Shown here one piece after another: positions 33,090 through 42,403 of a DNA stretch of 64,000 nt (positions are counted from its first letter, which is position 1; every line of letters begins with the position of its first letter). The stretch spans positions 62,001-126,000 of the forward strand of contig NZ_PNEO01000003.1 of NCBI RefSeq assembly GCF_002870125.1, given 5' to 3'. The translations under genes were made by a program, and so were the position numbers. Origin of the DNA: Burkholderia sp. WAC0059 (GTDB taxonomy: Bacteria; Pseudomonadota; Gammaproteobacteria; Burkholderiales; Burkholderiaceae). A model generated the notes under the pieces. It saw only the letters and a list, made by a program, of their open reading frames with translations. It made no database searches and was not told the DNA's origin.

Positions 33090-34381
33090 TGGCTGCCGAA
33101 CGTGCGCCCGAGACCGAGCCGGCGCGCGAATCCGCGCACCGGCCGGCCGGGCGGCGCTTTTCCCGCGTGGCCGTCGTGCACGACTGGCTCACGACCTATG
33201 CGGGGGCCGAGCGCGTGCTCGAACAGATCCTCGGCCTGTGGCCGCAGGCCGACCTCTTCACCGTGGTCGACTTTCTGCCCGACGACGAGCGCCGCGCGCT
33301 GCACGGCAAGCGCGCCGTCACCTCGTTCATCCAGCATCTGCCGCGCGCCCGCTCGGCCTATCGCGCGTATCTGCCGCTGATGCCGCTCGCCGTCGAGCAG
33401 TTCGACCTGTCCGTCTACGACCTCGTGATCTCGTCGAGCCATGCCGTCGCCAAGGGCGTCATCACCGGGCCCGACCAGGTGCACGTGAGCTACGTGCACT
33501 CGCCGATCCGCTATGCGTGGGACCTGCAGCACGAGTACCTGAACGGCGCGGGTCTCGCGCGCGGCGCGAAGGGCTGGCTGGCCCGCGCGATCCTTCATTA
33601 CCTGCGCATCTGGGACCAGCGCACGACGCACGGCGTCGATCTGCTCGTCGCGAACTCGCGGTTCATCGGCCGGCGCATTCGCAAGGTCTACGGGCGCGAG
33701 GCCGCCATGGTCTATCCGCCCGTCGACGTCGAACGGTTCTGTCCCGGCCCGGGCCGCGAGGATTTCTATCTGTGCGCCTCGCGGATGGTGCCGTACAAGC
33801 GCGTGCCGCTCGTCGTTGAGGCCTTCGCGCAGATGCCGGCGAGAAGGCTCGTCGTCATCGGTGACGGGCCCGACTTCGCGCGGGCCCAGGCCGCGGCGGG
33901 GCCGAACGTCGTGCTGCTCGGCCGCTTGCCGGCCGCCGGGCTGCTCGGCTACATGCAGCGTGCGCGGGGCTTCGTGTTCGCGGCGGAGGAGGACTTCGGC
34001 ATCGCGGTGGTCGAGGCGCAGGCGTGCGGCACGCCGGTGATCGCCTACGGGCGCGGCGGCGTGCTGGAGACCGTGATCGACTCGCCGGACCCGGCGCGCG
34101 CGACGGGGCTCTTTTTCCGGGAGCGCAGCGTGGCGGCGATCGTCGAGGCGATCGGGCGCTTCGAGCGGCATGCGCCGTTCGATCCGCAGGTTTGCCGCCG
34201 CAACGCGCTGCGTTTCGGCGCCGCCAGGTTTCGCCGCGAGTTTCTCTCGGCCGTCGAGGCGGCCTGCCGCGCGTCGGAGGAGGACGAGCGGGACGACGGG
34301 GGCGACGGGGACGATGGAAACGGCACGGGCGGCGGACGTGCCGGCGCACGCCGAGAGTCCGCTGCGCTCATGGAGGCGTGA
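33077..34381 (+). CDS. Family 4 glycosyltransferase
   Basis: A 434-residue GT-B glycosyltransferase. Motifs: VAVVHDWLTTYAGAERVLEQI, ISSSHAVAKGVI, YVHSPIRYAWDL, LVANSRFIGRRIRKVYG and the C-terminal EEDFGIAVVEAQACGTPVIAYG EX7E site. This HDWL/GGAER type commonly transfers mannose in EPS synthesis (family knowledge). The start is TTG at 33077 with GAGGAG at good spacing, overlapping the previous stop by 13 bases. The last ~40 residues are Asp/Gly-rich low complexity. Confidence 0.87.
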   Translation: MAELVAAERAPETEPARESAHRPAGRRFSRVAVVHDWLTTYAGAERVLEQILGLWPQADLFTVVDFLPDDERRALHGKRAVTSFIQHLPRARSAYRAYLPLMPLAVEQFDLSVYDLVISSSHAVAKGVITGPDQVHVSYVHSPIRYAWDLQHEYLNGAGLARGAKGWLARAILHYLRIWDQRTTHGVDLLVANSRFIGRRIRKVYGREAAMVYPPVDVERFCPGPGREDFYLCASRMVPYKRVPLVVEAFAQMPARRLVVIGDGPDFARAQAAAGPNVVLLGRLPAAGLLGYMQRARGFVFAAEEDFGIAVVEAQACGTPVIAYGRGGVLETVIDSPDPARATGLFFRERSVAAIVEAIGRFERHAPFDPQVCRRNALRFGAARFRREFLSAVEAACRASEEDERDDGGDGDDGNGTGGGRAGARRESAALMEA

Positions 34382-34382
34382 C

Positions 34383-35360
34383 ATGAAAAAGATCGTAGTC
34401 GTGGCGACGCGCGCGCGCGCCGCCGAAACCGGCGTGCTGTTCGACTTGCTGCTCGACCAGGACGAGCGGCCCGACGCGGTGTACGCGGTCGGGGTCGACC
34501 CTGCCGATCTGCGGGGGCTCGATGCGCATCCGCTCTGCGCGGCCGTGCCGGTGCGGCTCCTGCTGGCCGACCGGGCGGGGTCGACGGTGCAGCGCAACTG
34601 GGGCATCGAGGCGGCGCTGGGCGATGTGGAACGCGCGGCCGCGGACGTGGCGGCTGATGAGGTGGCTGATGCGGCGGCAGCCGATGCGGCGGCCCCACGC
34701 GAGCCCTGGTTCGTCGCGTTCTTCGACGACGATTTCCGCCCGCACCGAGCCTGGCTCAGGCAGTGCGCCGCCGTGTTCGGGGCGGACCCCGGCATCGTCG
34801 GCCTGACCGGGCGCGTGCTCGCCGACGGCGTCAAGAGCCGGGGCTTGAGCGAGGCCGAGGCGGCCCGCTATCTGGCCGGCGAGTGCGCGCCGCAGCCGCA
34901 TTGGGCATCGGGCGACGCACGGCGCGAAATCGAGTCCGCCTACGGCTGCAACATGGCCTTCGTCGGGCGCGCGGTGCGCGGCCTGCGCTTCGACGAGTCG
35001 CTGCCGCTCTACGGCTGGCAGGAGGACCAGGACTACACGTCGCGCGCGCGGCGGCTCGGGCAGATGGTCTACGAGCCCGCGTGCCGGGGCGTGCACCTTG
35101 GGGTCAAGAAGGGCCGGACTTCGGGGGTGCGGTTCGGCTATTCGCAGATCGTCAATCCGCTTTTTCTCGTGAAGAAGAACACGATGGCGCGCCGGAAGGC
35201 CTGCGTGTTCATCGTGCGGCATCTGCTCTCGAACGTCGCGCACAGCGTGCGGCGCGACCCGGTGTTCGATTACCGGGGGCGGCTCAGGGGCAACCTGATC
35301 GCGATTGCGGACTGTCTGCGCGGAGCGAATCATCCGGGCCGGATACTCGAGCTCGTCTGA
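34383..35360 (+). CDS. Family 2-like glycosyltransferase
   Basis: A 325-residue GT-A type enzyme. It starts MKKIVVVATRARAAETGVLFDLL, the segment STVQRNWGIEA resembles the GAAAARNxG nucleotide-sugar region, and FFDDDFRPHRAWL (Asp115-117) is the metal-binding DxD. GWQEDQDYTSR is the acceptor-side ED motif. An Ala/Asp/Val-rich insertion (about 82-105) interrupts the fold before the DxD and is probably a flexible loop. GGAGG precedes ATG 34383, one base after the previous stop, so the gene is translationally linked. Confidence 0.85.
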   Translation: MKKIVVVATRARAAETGVLFDLLLDQDERPDAVYAVGVDPADLRGLDAHPLCAAVPVRLLLADRAGSTVQRNWGIEAALGDVERAAADVAADEVADAAAADAAAPREPWFVAFFDDDFRPHRAWLRQCAAVFGADPGIVGLTGRVLADGVKSRGLSEAEAARYLAGECAPQPHWASGDARREIESAYGCNMAFVGRAVRGLRFDESLPLYGWQEDQDYTSRARRLGQMVYEPACRGVHLGVKKGRTSGVRFGYSQIVNPLFLVKKNTMARRKACVFIVRHLLSNVAHSVRRDPVFDYRGRLRGNLIAIADCLRGANHPGRILELV

Positions 35361-35385
35361 GCCGGCGCGGACCAGCGGGGGCGAA

Positions 35386-37014
35386 ATGGACATCCAGATC
35401 TTCGGCGTCGTCGTGCTCGCCATGGGCATCATGTCGCTCAATTTGCCGTATCAGTGGGCGATCTACGGCCTCGCGGTCTGCAGCCTGTTCGGGAGCGCGT
35501 CGACCATCGCCTTTCCCGCGCTCGGCGGGCTGGCCATTCTGCCCGCCAACCTCTTTCTGCTCTTTTTCGCGCTGCGCGCGTTTCAGCTCGGCGGGCGGGA
35601 TCTCTGGCAGGCCGTCGGCGCCGGGCGGCCCGGATTCTGGCTCGCCTGCCTGTGCCTGTGCGCGGCCGTCGGCGCGGTGTTCCTGCCGCGCGCGCTGGCC
35701 GGCACGACCTACGTGTTCGCGATCAATCGCGGCGACACGGACCCGAACCAGGCCGCGCTTCAGCCGCTCGGTCCGGTCTCGGGCAACCTGAGCCAGATGA
35801 TCTATTGCTGCGGCGAGCTCGTGCTCTACTGCGCGATGTCGGTCTTTCTCCGGCGCCGGGATGCCTACGGCTTCTTCGCGAAGGCGATCATGCTGCTGGC
35901 CGCGCTCAACATCGCGGCCGCGGCCATCGATCTCGCCTCGTACGAGGCCGGCATCGACGTGCTCAGCGCCGTGAAGACGGCCGACTACGTGATGCACGGC
36001 GACGAGGAACTGGGCGGCCTCAAGCGCATCGTCGGGACGTTCTCGGAGTCCTCGGCGTTCTCCGGCTTCACGCTGCCGCTCTTCGCGTTCACGATCAACC
36101 TCTGGCTGCTCGGCTATCGGTCGCGCGTCAACAGCCTGTTGAGCGCGGCCTCCGGCGCGCTGCTGCTGATGTCGACGTCGGCCACCGCCTACGTGGGCGC
36201 GCTCGCCTACCTGGCGTGCCTGCTGCTGGGGCGTCCGCAGACGGTGGCGCCGCGCGCGCGCTCGCGCAAGCGCCGCCTGTGCCTCGTGCTGGCCTGCGCC
36301 GTCGTGCTCGCGCTCATCTATGCGGCGACTTTCCGGCCCGATCTGCTCGACGTGGTGACGGGATTCTTCGGCCAGACGCTGCTCGACAAGTCGGACAGCG
36401 ACTCGGGCGTCGAGCGGGCCGCCTGGAATCTGCAGGCCGTCCAGAACGTCATCGACACCTACGGCATGGGCGTCGGCATCGGCAGTGCGCGGGCGTCGAG
36501 TTTTCTGCTCGTGCTGCTGTCGAATCTCGGCGTCGTCGGCGCGCTGTGCTTCGCGCTGTTCTTCGTGGGCGCGGCGGCGAGGCCGATGGCGCGCGCGTAT
36601 CCGGCCGCCGATCGCGCGGTGGGTTACGCGGCGCGCCAGGCGATGATCGCCGCGCTGATCGTGGCGTCGGTGTCGGGCACCGTGTTCGATCTGGGGTCGT
36701 GCTTTTATCTGTTCGCAGCCGTCGCCGCGAGCCTTTCCGTGCGCCGACGGCGGGCGAATCCGGACCCGGATCTGGCGACGGCCGGCGCCGATCCGGTACG
36801 GCCGGGCGGACGACCCTTCGCCCGGGCGCTCGACGCGGTGGATCGTGGGATGAACGGGGCGCTTGCGGGCGGCGACGACGGTCCGGAGGGGGAGCGCGCC
36901 GCGCGGGGCGAGGCCCCTTCAGGTCACGACGGCCGTCGCGGCCATCCCTCCGGCCCAGGTCGCATCGGCGGTCGCGGCCGGGGACGTGTCCCCGCCTGGC
37001 CGAATCGGCCGTGA
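35386..37014 (+). CDS. Wzy-type EPS polymerase (O-antigen polymerase-like membrane protein)
   Basis: A 542-residue integral membrane protein with about eleven hydrophobic segments, the pattern of Wzy polymerases that join lipid-linked repeats in the periplasm. Segments include IFGVVVLAMGIMSLNLPY, FWLACLCLCAAVGAVFL and LCLVLACAVVLALIYAA. A conserved-looking loop GIGSARASSFLLVLLSNLG matches the Wzy_C/O-antigen ligase region (GVGxGSxR). The C-terminal ~75 residues are charged low complexity and likely cytosolic. ATG 35386 has GGGGGCG upstream. Wzy sequences diverge strongly, so topology and position in the cluster carry the call. Confidence 0.85.
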   Translation: MDIQIFGVVVLAMGIMSLNLPYQWAIYGLAVCSLFGSASTIAFPALGGLAILPANLFLLFFALRAFQLGGRDLWQAVGAGRPGFWLACLCLCAAVGAVFLPRALAGTTYVFAINRGDTDPNQAALQPLGPVSGNLSQMIYCCGELVLYCAMSVFLRRRDAYGFFAKAIMLLAALNIAAAAIDLASYEAGIDVLSAVKTADYVMHGDEELGGLKRIVGTFSESSAFSGFTLPLFAFTINLWLLGYRSRVNSLLSAASGALLLMSTSATAYVGALAYLACLLLGRPQTVAPRARSRKRRLCLVLACAVVLALIYAATFRPDLLDVVTGFFGQTLLDKSDSDSGVERAAWNLQAVQNVIDTYGMGVGIGSARASSFLLVLLSNLGVVGALCFALFFVGAAARPMARAYPAADRAVGYAARQAMIAALIVASVSGTVFDLGSCFYLFAAVAASLSVRRRRANPDPDLATAGADPVRPGGRPFARALDAVDRGMNGALAGGDDGPEGERAARGEAPSGHDGRRGHPSGPGRIGGRGRGRVPAWPNRP

Positions 37015-37154
37015 TTTCGTCGGATTGGCGTCCGTCCGAATGCTTACGCTGCATTCAGGCAGGCCCGTCCCGGGCACCTTCGCGGCGCCGGGAGGCGCGG
37101 CGCTCGCCTGCCGTGCCGAGCCATGCCGATTCACGAACTTCCGTGGGCCCCCAC

Positions 37155-38291
37155 ATGAACGAACTGGACCGTATCGTCGTGCCGGTGACGCAGCCTTCGC
37201 TGCCGCCGCTTGCCGAATTCATCCCCTATCTGGCGCAGATCTGGCGCAACCGCTGGGTGACGAACGACGGACCGTTCCATCGCGAACTGGAGGAGGCGCT
37301 GTGCGCCTATCTGGGCGTCGAGCATCTTTGCCTGTTCTCGAACGGCACGCTCGCGCTGATTACCGCGCTGGCCGCGCTCGGTCTCGACGGCGAGGTGATC
37401 ACGACGCCGTTCTCGTTCGTCGCGACCACGCACGCGCTGCACTGGACGGGGCTGCGCCCCGTGTTCGCGGACATCGACCCGCGCAGCATGAATCTCGACC
37501 CAGCCCGCATCGAGGCGGCCATCACGCCGCGCACGCGCGCCATCCTGCCCGTGCACGTGTACGGACATCCGTGCGAGCTCGGGCCGATCCAGCGGATCGC
37601 CGACGCGCACGGCCTGCGGGTCGTCTACGATGCGGCGCACGCGTTCGGCGTGCGCCGCGCGGGCCGCTCGATTCTCGAGGCGGGCGACCTGTCCGTGCTG
37701 AGCTTTCACGGCACGAAGGTGTTTCATACGTTCGAGGGCGGCGCGGTGGTCTGCCGCGATCTCGAGACCAAGCGGCGCATCGACCGCCTGAAGAATTTCG
37801 GCATCGAAGACGAGGTGACGGTCGGCGCGCCCGGCATCAACGGCAAGATGAACGAGGTGCAGGCGGCGTTCGGCCTGCTGCAGCTTCGGCACGTCGATGC
37901 GGCGCTCGAGGCGCGCGCGCGTCTCGACGCGCGCTATCGCGAGGCGCTGGCGGACGTGCCGGGCCTCGCGCTGCCCCCGGTCGCGGCCGACAGCACGCGC
38001 AACTACGGCTACTTCCCGGTGCGCCTGACGTCCGGGTTTCCGCTCGAGCGCGACGTGCTGTACGAGCAGCTACGCGCGCGCCGGATTGCCGTGCGCCGCT
38101 ATTTCTATCCGCTCATCAGCGAGTTTCCGGCCTATCGCGGCGCGCCCGGCGCCGGCGAGCGGAACCTGCCGGCGGCTACCGCCGCGTCGCGACAGGTGCT
38201 TTGCCTGCCGATCTTTCCTGCGCTCGAACTCGAGGCGCAGGACCGGATCATCGAGACGGTGCACGCGGCGGCCTGCCTGCCGGTCCGGTAG
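37155..38291 (+). CDS. DegT/DnrJ/EryC1-family PLP-dependent sugar aminotransferase
   Basis: A 378-residue aminotransferase that would convert a nucleotide-linked 4-keto (or 3-keto) sugar into an amino sugar. The PLP Lys is in SFHGTKVFHTFEGG; other family motifs are LFSNGTLALITALAAL, TPFSFVATTHAL and VYDAAHAFGV. The N-terminus (VPVTQPSLPPLAEF...RWVTNDGPFHRELE) resembles VioA-type dTDP-4-keto-6-deoxyglucose transaminases, which fits with RmlA in the locus, though RmlB is not here. 140 bases separate it from wzy and its ribosome site is poor. It suggests an amino sugar in the EPS repeat. Confidence 0.88.
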   Translation: MNELDRIVVPVTQPSLPPLAEFIPYLAQIWRNRWVTNDGPFHRELEEALCAYLGVEHLCLFSNGTLALITALAALGLDGEVITTPFSFVATTHALHWTGLRPVFADIDPRSMNLDPARIEAAITPRTRAILPVHVYGHPCELGPIQRIADAHGLRVVYDAAHAFGVRRAGRSILEAGDLSVLSFHGTKVFHTFEGGAVVCRDLETKRRIDRLKNFGIEDEVTVGAPGINGKMNEVQAAFGLLQLRHVDAALEARARLDARYREALADVPGLALPPVAADSTRNYGYFPVRLTSGFPLERDVLYEQLRARRIAVRRYFYPLISEFPAYRGAPGAGERNLPAATAASRQVLCLPIFPALELEAQDRIIETVHAAACLPVR

Positions 38292-38302
38292 CGGAGCCGT
38301 CA

Positions 38303-39589
38303 GTGAACCGACGCGAGGAGCGGGAGAAGACGGTCGACGCGCCGCGCAGCGACGGCCCAGGCGGCGGGACGGACCGCGCCCGCGGCCGGCGCCCGCGCGT
38401 TCTGATCTCGCCGTTCACGAACACGACGAACGCCTACATCGAGATGCAAAAGGCGCTCCTCGCCGAGATCGGCTACGACGTGCGGCCGCTTTCGGTGCGC
38501 AGCCTGCTGCTCGGGGAGTTCGCGAGCCTGTTTCGCCGCGATAGCGTGCTCGTGTTCCACTGGCTCGAACTGCGGGCCTTTGCCCGCCGCCAGGGCGGCG
38601 TCGTGCTTTCGCCGAAGGGATGCCTCGTCTTCGCGTTTTACTGCCTGCTGATCGGTCTCGCGCGGGCGCGGGCGATCTACTTCGTGCACGACCACGCGGT
38701 CCACGACGCGACGGGCCGGGTCCGGCGCGTCTCGGCCGGGATGATGGCCGTCGTCCGCGCGCTGGTGGACTGCCGCGTCGTTCACGCGCCGGGCTTTGCG
38801 GCGCGCTACCGCGCGCGGTATCTGCCGCATCCGCTCTATTGGGATGCACCCGGACATGTGCCGCCGCTCGCGGCGCGCCGGGACAACCCGGACGGGCCGC
38901 CCACGTTCGCGCTGCTCGGAACGATCCGGCCGTACAAGCAGATCCGCGAGCTGCTCGAAGTCTGGCCCGGCGAGTGCCGGCTCGACATCGCGGGCGACGC
39001 CGAGCCGTCCTACCTGCGAGCGCTTGGCGAGGTGGTCCGGCGCCGGGCGCTGGTCGGGGCGGTGACGATCGAACCGGGGTTTCTCGCCGACGACGCGTTC
39101 GAGCGCCGGATCGCGGCGGCCGACGTGCTCGTGCTGCCCCACGCGGCCGATTCGATGCTGGTCAGCGGCGCGTTTTTCGAGGCGATCGGCCGCGTGCCGA
39201 TGCTCGTCGCGTTCGCGACGCCGTTTATGCGGTGGGCCGCCGGGCAGTTCGGCAACGTGCGGCTGTTCGATTCGATGGACGCGTTGCCGTCGTGCGTGCG
39301 GGCCGTGGCGCTTGGCTGGCCGGCTTGCCGCGGGGCTGCCGCGAGTCCGGAGGCGGCACGGGAGGCGTTCGGCTGGCAAGCGTGCCGCGAGCGTTACCGC
39401 CGGCTTTTCGACGAGGTGCTGGCCGGACGCATCGACGAGTCGGGCGCGGAGGGCGCGGAGGGCGAGGTGGGTGAATCGGGTGAATCGGGTGAATCGGGTG
39501 AAGCGGGCGAGCCGGACAGGCGGGCGGGAAAATCGGCGGGCGGATCGGTGGCCCAATCGGGCGCCGCCGCGAAGCCGGCCATCCGCTGA
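38303..39589 (+). CDS. Glycosyltransferase (GT-B like), C-terminal GES repeats
   Basis: A 428-residue protein with GT-B features: RVLISPFTNTTNAYIEMQKALL at the N-terminus, a central hydrophobic/amphipathic segment (KGCLVFAFYCLLIGLARARAIYFVHDHA) that may dock it to the membrane, and a C-terminal donor domain FALLGTIRPYKQIRELLEVW and AADVLVLPHAADSMLVSGAFFEAIG. It resembles the beta-glycosyltransferases of EPS loci (GumK/WcaL-like in general layout). GTG 38303 has GGAG eight bases upstream and follows the aminotransferase after 11 bases. The end carries five 9-bp tandem repeats coding Gly-Glu-Ser. Confidence 0.8.
   Translation: MNRREEREKTVDAPRSDGPGGGTDRARGRRPRVLISPFTNTTNAYIEMQKALLAEIGYDVRPLSVRSLLLGEFASLFRRDSVLVFHWLELRAFARRQGGVVLSPKGCLVFAFYCLLIGLARARAIYFVHDHAVHDATGRVRRVSAGMMAVVRALVDCRVVHAPGFAARYRARYLPHPLYWDAPGHVPPLAARRDNPDGPPTFALLGTIRPYKQIRELLEVWPGECRLDIAGDAEPSYLRALGEVVRRRALVGAVTIEPGFLADDAFERRIAAADVLVLPHAADSMLVSGAFFEAIGRVPMLVAFATPFMRWAAGQFGNVRLFDSMDALPSCVRAVALGWPACRGAAASPEAAREAFGWQACRERYRRLFDEVLAGRIDESGAEGAEGEVGESGESGESGEAGEPDRRAGKSAGGSVAQSGAAAKPAIR
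39470..39514 (+). repeat. 9-bp tandem repeat, five units, inside a glycosyltransferase gene
   Basis: Units GGTGAATCG (39470, 39479, 39488), then GGTGAAGCG (39497) and GGCGAGCCG (39506). In frame they encode Gly-Glu-Ser/Ala/Pro in the disordered C-terminal tail. Unit length is a multiple of three, so copy number can change without frameshift. Confidence 0.85.
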
Positions 39590-39625
39590 CGCCTCCTGCA
39601 TCGATCTCCGAAAAACGAGGCTTCC

Positions 39626-40870
39626 ATGTCGACGAAAAAAGATGCCCTGGCGCTGTACGTGGTCCAGGCCTGCGGCTACCTGGTGCCGCTCGTCTCGCTG
39701 CCGTATCTGTCGAGGATGCTCGGGCCGGACCGGCTCGGCGTGATCGGCTTTGCGCAGGCATTTACGCAGTTCTTCGTGATGCTGACCGATTTCGGCTTCG
39801 ACCTGACGACGGCGCGCAGCATCTCGCTGAACCGGCACGAGCCGCAGGCCGTGGCGCGGCTGTACTGGACCGTCACGCTGACCAAGGCGGCCTTCGCCTC
39901 GCTGTGCGTCGCGTTCATCCTGCTTCTGCTGTGGCTGGTGCCGGCGTTGCACGACGACCGGCTCGCCATCTGCTCGGGCTTTCTGTGGCTCGCGGGCACG
40001 GTCGTCACGCCGCAGTGGCTCTACCAGGGCCTCGAGAAAATGCCGCTCGTCGCCGTGCTCGGCCTCTTCGCGCGCGTGGCCTGCCTCGTCCCGGTGTTCT
40101 GTTTCGTCGACGGGCCGGGCGATTACCTGATCGCGGCCGTCAGCCTTTCGTCGTCGATGCTGGTTTCGGGCACGCTGCTCACCCTCATCGCGTTTCGTAG
40201 CGGCATGGTCGCGTCGTGGCACCCGGTGTCGCTGCGGGACGTCCGCGCGCAACTTGCCGACGCGTTCCAGATTTTCTCGGGTTCGGCGCTCACCTTCGTC
40301 TATACCTATGCGAACGCCGTGATCCTGAAGTTCCTCGTGGGCAACACGGCGGTCGGCTACTACATGACGGCGGAAAAGCTCATCAACCCGCTGCGGCAGC
40401 TATTTTCCCCGCTGATCCAGGCAATCTATCCGAAGCTCTGCGTGCTGCATGCCGAAGGCCGGTCGCAGCAGGCGCAAAGCATTCTGAGATGGCTCGTGCT
40501 GGCGATCCTGGCCGTCAACGCGGTGGCCGTCATCGTCGTCTATGCGGGCGGGGCAACGCTGATCGCGGTGTTCTTCGGCGCGAAATTCGAGCCGGCGCTG
40601 CCGGTCCTCAAGGCGCTGATCTTCCTGCCGCCCGTCGTCGGGCTCGCTACGGTATTCCTGCAGCTCGAACTGGCCGCGCAGGGCGCGTTCGGCGCGCTCA
40701 AGCGCATTTACGCGGCGGGCGCGCTCTTTCACGTCGCCCAGTCGGTCTGGCTCGTCATGCACTTCGGCGCGACGGGCACGGCTGTCTCGGTCATCCTGAC
40801 CGAGACGTTCGTGACGGCGCTGATCTACCTGGAGTGCCGGCTGCTGCGCGGGCGCCGGCGCTTTGCCTGA
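39626..40870 (+). CDS. Wzx-type flippase (oligosaccharide flippase/MATE-like)
   Basis: A 414-residue inner-membrane protein with about twelve hydrophobic segments, matching Wzx/RfbX flippases that move the undecaprenyl-linked repeat to the periplasmic face. The N-terminus (ALYVVQACGYLVPLVSLPYLSRMLGPDRLGVIGFAQAF) is the conserved polysaccharide-synthesis (PST) signature, and SALTFVYTYANAVILKFLVGNTAVGYY is the second-half signature. It is the last forward gene of the main EPS run, 36 bases after the glycosyltransferase, with GAGG before ATG 39626. Confidence 0.92.
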   Translation: MSTKKDALALYVVQACGYLVPLVSLPYLSRMLGPDRLGVIGFAQAFTQFFVMLTDFGFDLTTARSISLNRHEPQAVARLYWTVTLTKAAFASLCVAFILLLLWLVPALHDDRLAICSGFLWLAGTVVTPQWLYQGLEKMPLVAVLGLFARVACLVPVFCFVDGPGDYLIAAVSLSSSMLVSGTLLTLIAFRSGMVASWHPVSLRDVRAQLADAFQIFSGSALTFVYTYANAVILKFLVGNTAVGYYMTAEKLINPLRQLFSPLIQAIYPKLCVLHAEGRSQQAQSILRWLVLAILAVNAVAVIVVYAGGATLIAVFFGAKFEPALPVLKALIFLPPVVGLATVFLQLELAAQGAFGALKRIYAAGALFHVAQSVWLVMHFGATGTAVSVILTETFVTALIYLECRLLRGRRRFA

Positions 40871-41082
40871 GGCCGTGCGGGTTCGCCGCGCGGGAACGGG
40901 CGTGGCGAACGACGGCGAAGGGAGCGGGCTCTGGCCGGCGCGAGCGATGGCGGGCGAAATGGTTGGTGAATGGGCCGATGAAGGGGCAGGTGAATGGACC
41001 CGTAGTGAAGGGCCGGGCGCCAGCTCAAGCGAACCCCGTAATCGGGCCGGCTCGCCATCGCGGTCCGGCCGCGGGCGGCGTT

Positions 41083-42147
41083 TCAGGGCAGCCGGGCGGC
41101 CTCGCCGGCCGCCTGCAGCGGAGGAACGGTGCGTTCGAGTCGCAGCACGGCACAGCAGAAATCCTTGAGCGCGCTTTTGCGTCCTTTGGCCCAGACGTCG
41201 CGGCCGTAGCCGCCGGCCTCGACGAGCCGCGCGAACAGCGCCCATCGTTCGGCCAGCGTGGCCGCACGGTAGAGCGCGATCCGCTCCCGGTAAAGGCGGG
41301 CGAACGCCCGGTATTTTTCCGCGCCGTCGAGCGCCCTGAGCGCTTCGCCCGGCGAAGCGCCCAGGGCTATTTCGTCCAGGATGTCCGCGCGGCGCTCGCA
41401 GGCGGCCGCGTAGTTGAGCCAGGTCGGCTCGCTATGGAGCAGGAACGGCCGCAGGCGCGAAAACGGCGACGCGCCGGCCCACGTGGTCAGGCTGGCGGTC
41501 GCGGCATGGCGCCGGTAATGGGCCAGCGGCTCGCGTATGTAGGCGATGGTGCCGAGCGCGCCGGCGAGGAAGAAGAACCATTGGTCGTGGCCTTCGGGAC
41601 TCGTGCCGTCGTTGAAGTCGAGCGACCGTTCCCAGAACGATGAAAAGCGGACGAGGGCCCGGTCGACGAGCAGCGTGCAGCCGAGCCCGTACTTCAGCGG
41701 AGCAAGGCTGAGCGGCCCGTTATGGGCGAGCGGGGCGGCGTCCCGCGCCAGCGTGTCGATGGGGAGCAGATGGCTGTCGGTGACGACGGCGTTGTGGTAG
41801 ACGAGCCGTACGTCGCGCCGCTCGAATTCGCTCATCGAGCGCTGCAGCTTGTGCGGCGCCCAGACGTCGTCCTGGTCGCAGAAGGCGAGATAGGGCGAGC
41901 GGCATAGCCGGGCCGCCTTCAGGAAATTGGCGCGATAACCGAGACGCTGCGCATTGCGATAGATGCGCACGGGAAACGGCGCGGCGCGCGAGAAATCTTC
42001 GAGCAGGCGCGGCGTGTCGTCGGTGGAGGCGTCGTCGGTCACGACCAGTTCGGCGGGCAGCCGGACCTGCCGGGCGAGACTTTCCAGTTGTTCCGGCAGG
42101 TACAGCGTACCGTTGCAGGTCGCCATCGCGACCGAGACGGGTTTCAT
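41083..42147 (-). CDS. Family 2 glycosyltransferase (rhamnosyl/galactosyl type)
   Basis: A 354-residue GT-A enzyme beginning SVAMATCNGTLYLPEQLESL with LVVTDDASTDDTPRLL and the metal-binding FCDQDDVWAP. DQDDVW is characteristic of bacterial family-2 rhamnosyltransferase-like proteins, and RmlA is encoded on the same strand upstream, so a dTDP-deoxyhexose donor is plausible (inferred). The catalytic Glu/Asp region is GHDQWFFFLA. A longer frame exists, but ATG 42147 follows GAGG and starts right at the domain. It runs opposite to the main EPS genes. Confidence 0.88.
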   Translation of the reverse strand: MKPVSVAMATCNGTLYLPEQLESLARQVRLPAELVVTDDASTDDTPRLLEDFSRAAPFPVRIYRNAQRLGYRANFLKAARLCRSPYLAFCDQDDVWAPHKLQRSMSEFERRDVRLVYHNAVVTDSHLLPIDTLARDAAPLAHNGPLSLAPLKYGLGCTLLVDRALVRFSSFWERSLDFNDGTSPEGHDQWFFFLAGALGTIAYIREPLAHYRRHAATASLTTWAGASPFSRLRPFLLHSEPTWLNYAAACERRADILDEIALGASPGEALRALDGAEKYRAFARLYRERIALYRAATLAERWALFARLVEAGGYGRDVWAKGRKSALKDFCCAVLRLERTVPPLQAAGEAARLP

Positions 42148-42403
42148 GGTGAGGCATCCTCGTGACGGGTGCGCCGCCTGGAGCCGGCGGCGCGCGGATT
42201 CGCGGCGAAATGCGCGGGGTATGGGGCCGGCCGATGCGGGTTCGCGGCGGTCGCGTTGCGAGCCCGCCGCGAACAACCCGTCGTGAGCGGCATGCGGGCG
42301 GGCCGCGTAGGCCGCATAGGCCGCGAGTGGGGCGTAAAGCCGGGCGCGCGGGGCAGCGGCCAGACAGGACGTGAGGTCGACGGGTTACGCGGGGCGACGG
42401 CAG

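Noticed and set aside
35454..37154. N-terminal extension of the aminotransferase frame through wzy
   Set aside because: The frame stays open by GC bias, but the aminotransferase clearly begins at ATG 37155 (MNELDRIVVPVTQPS).
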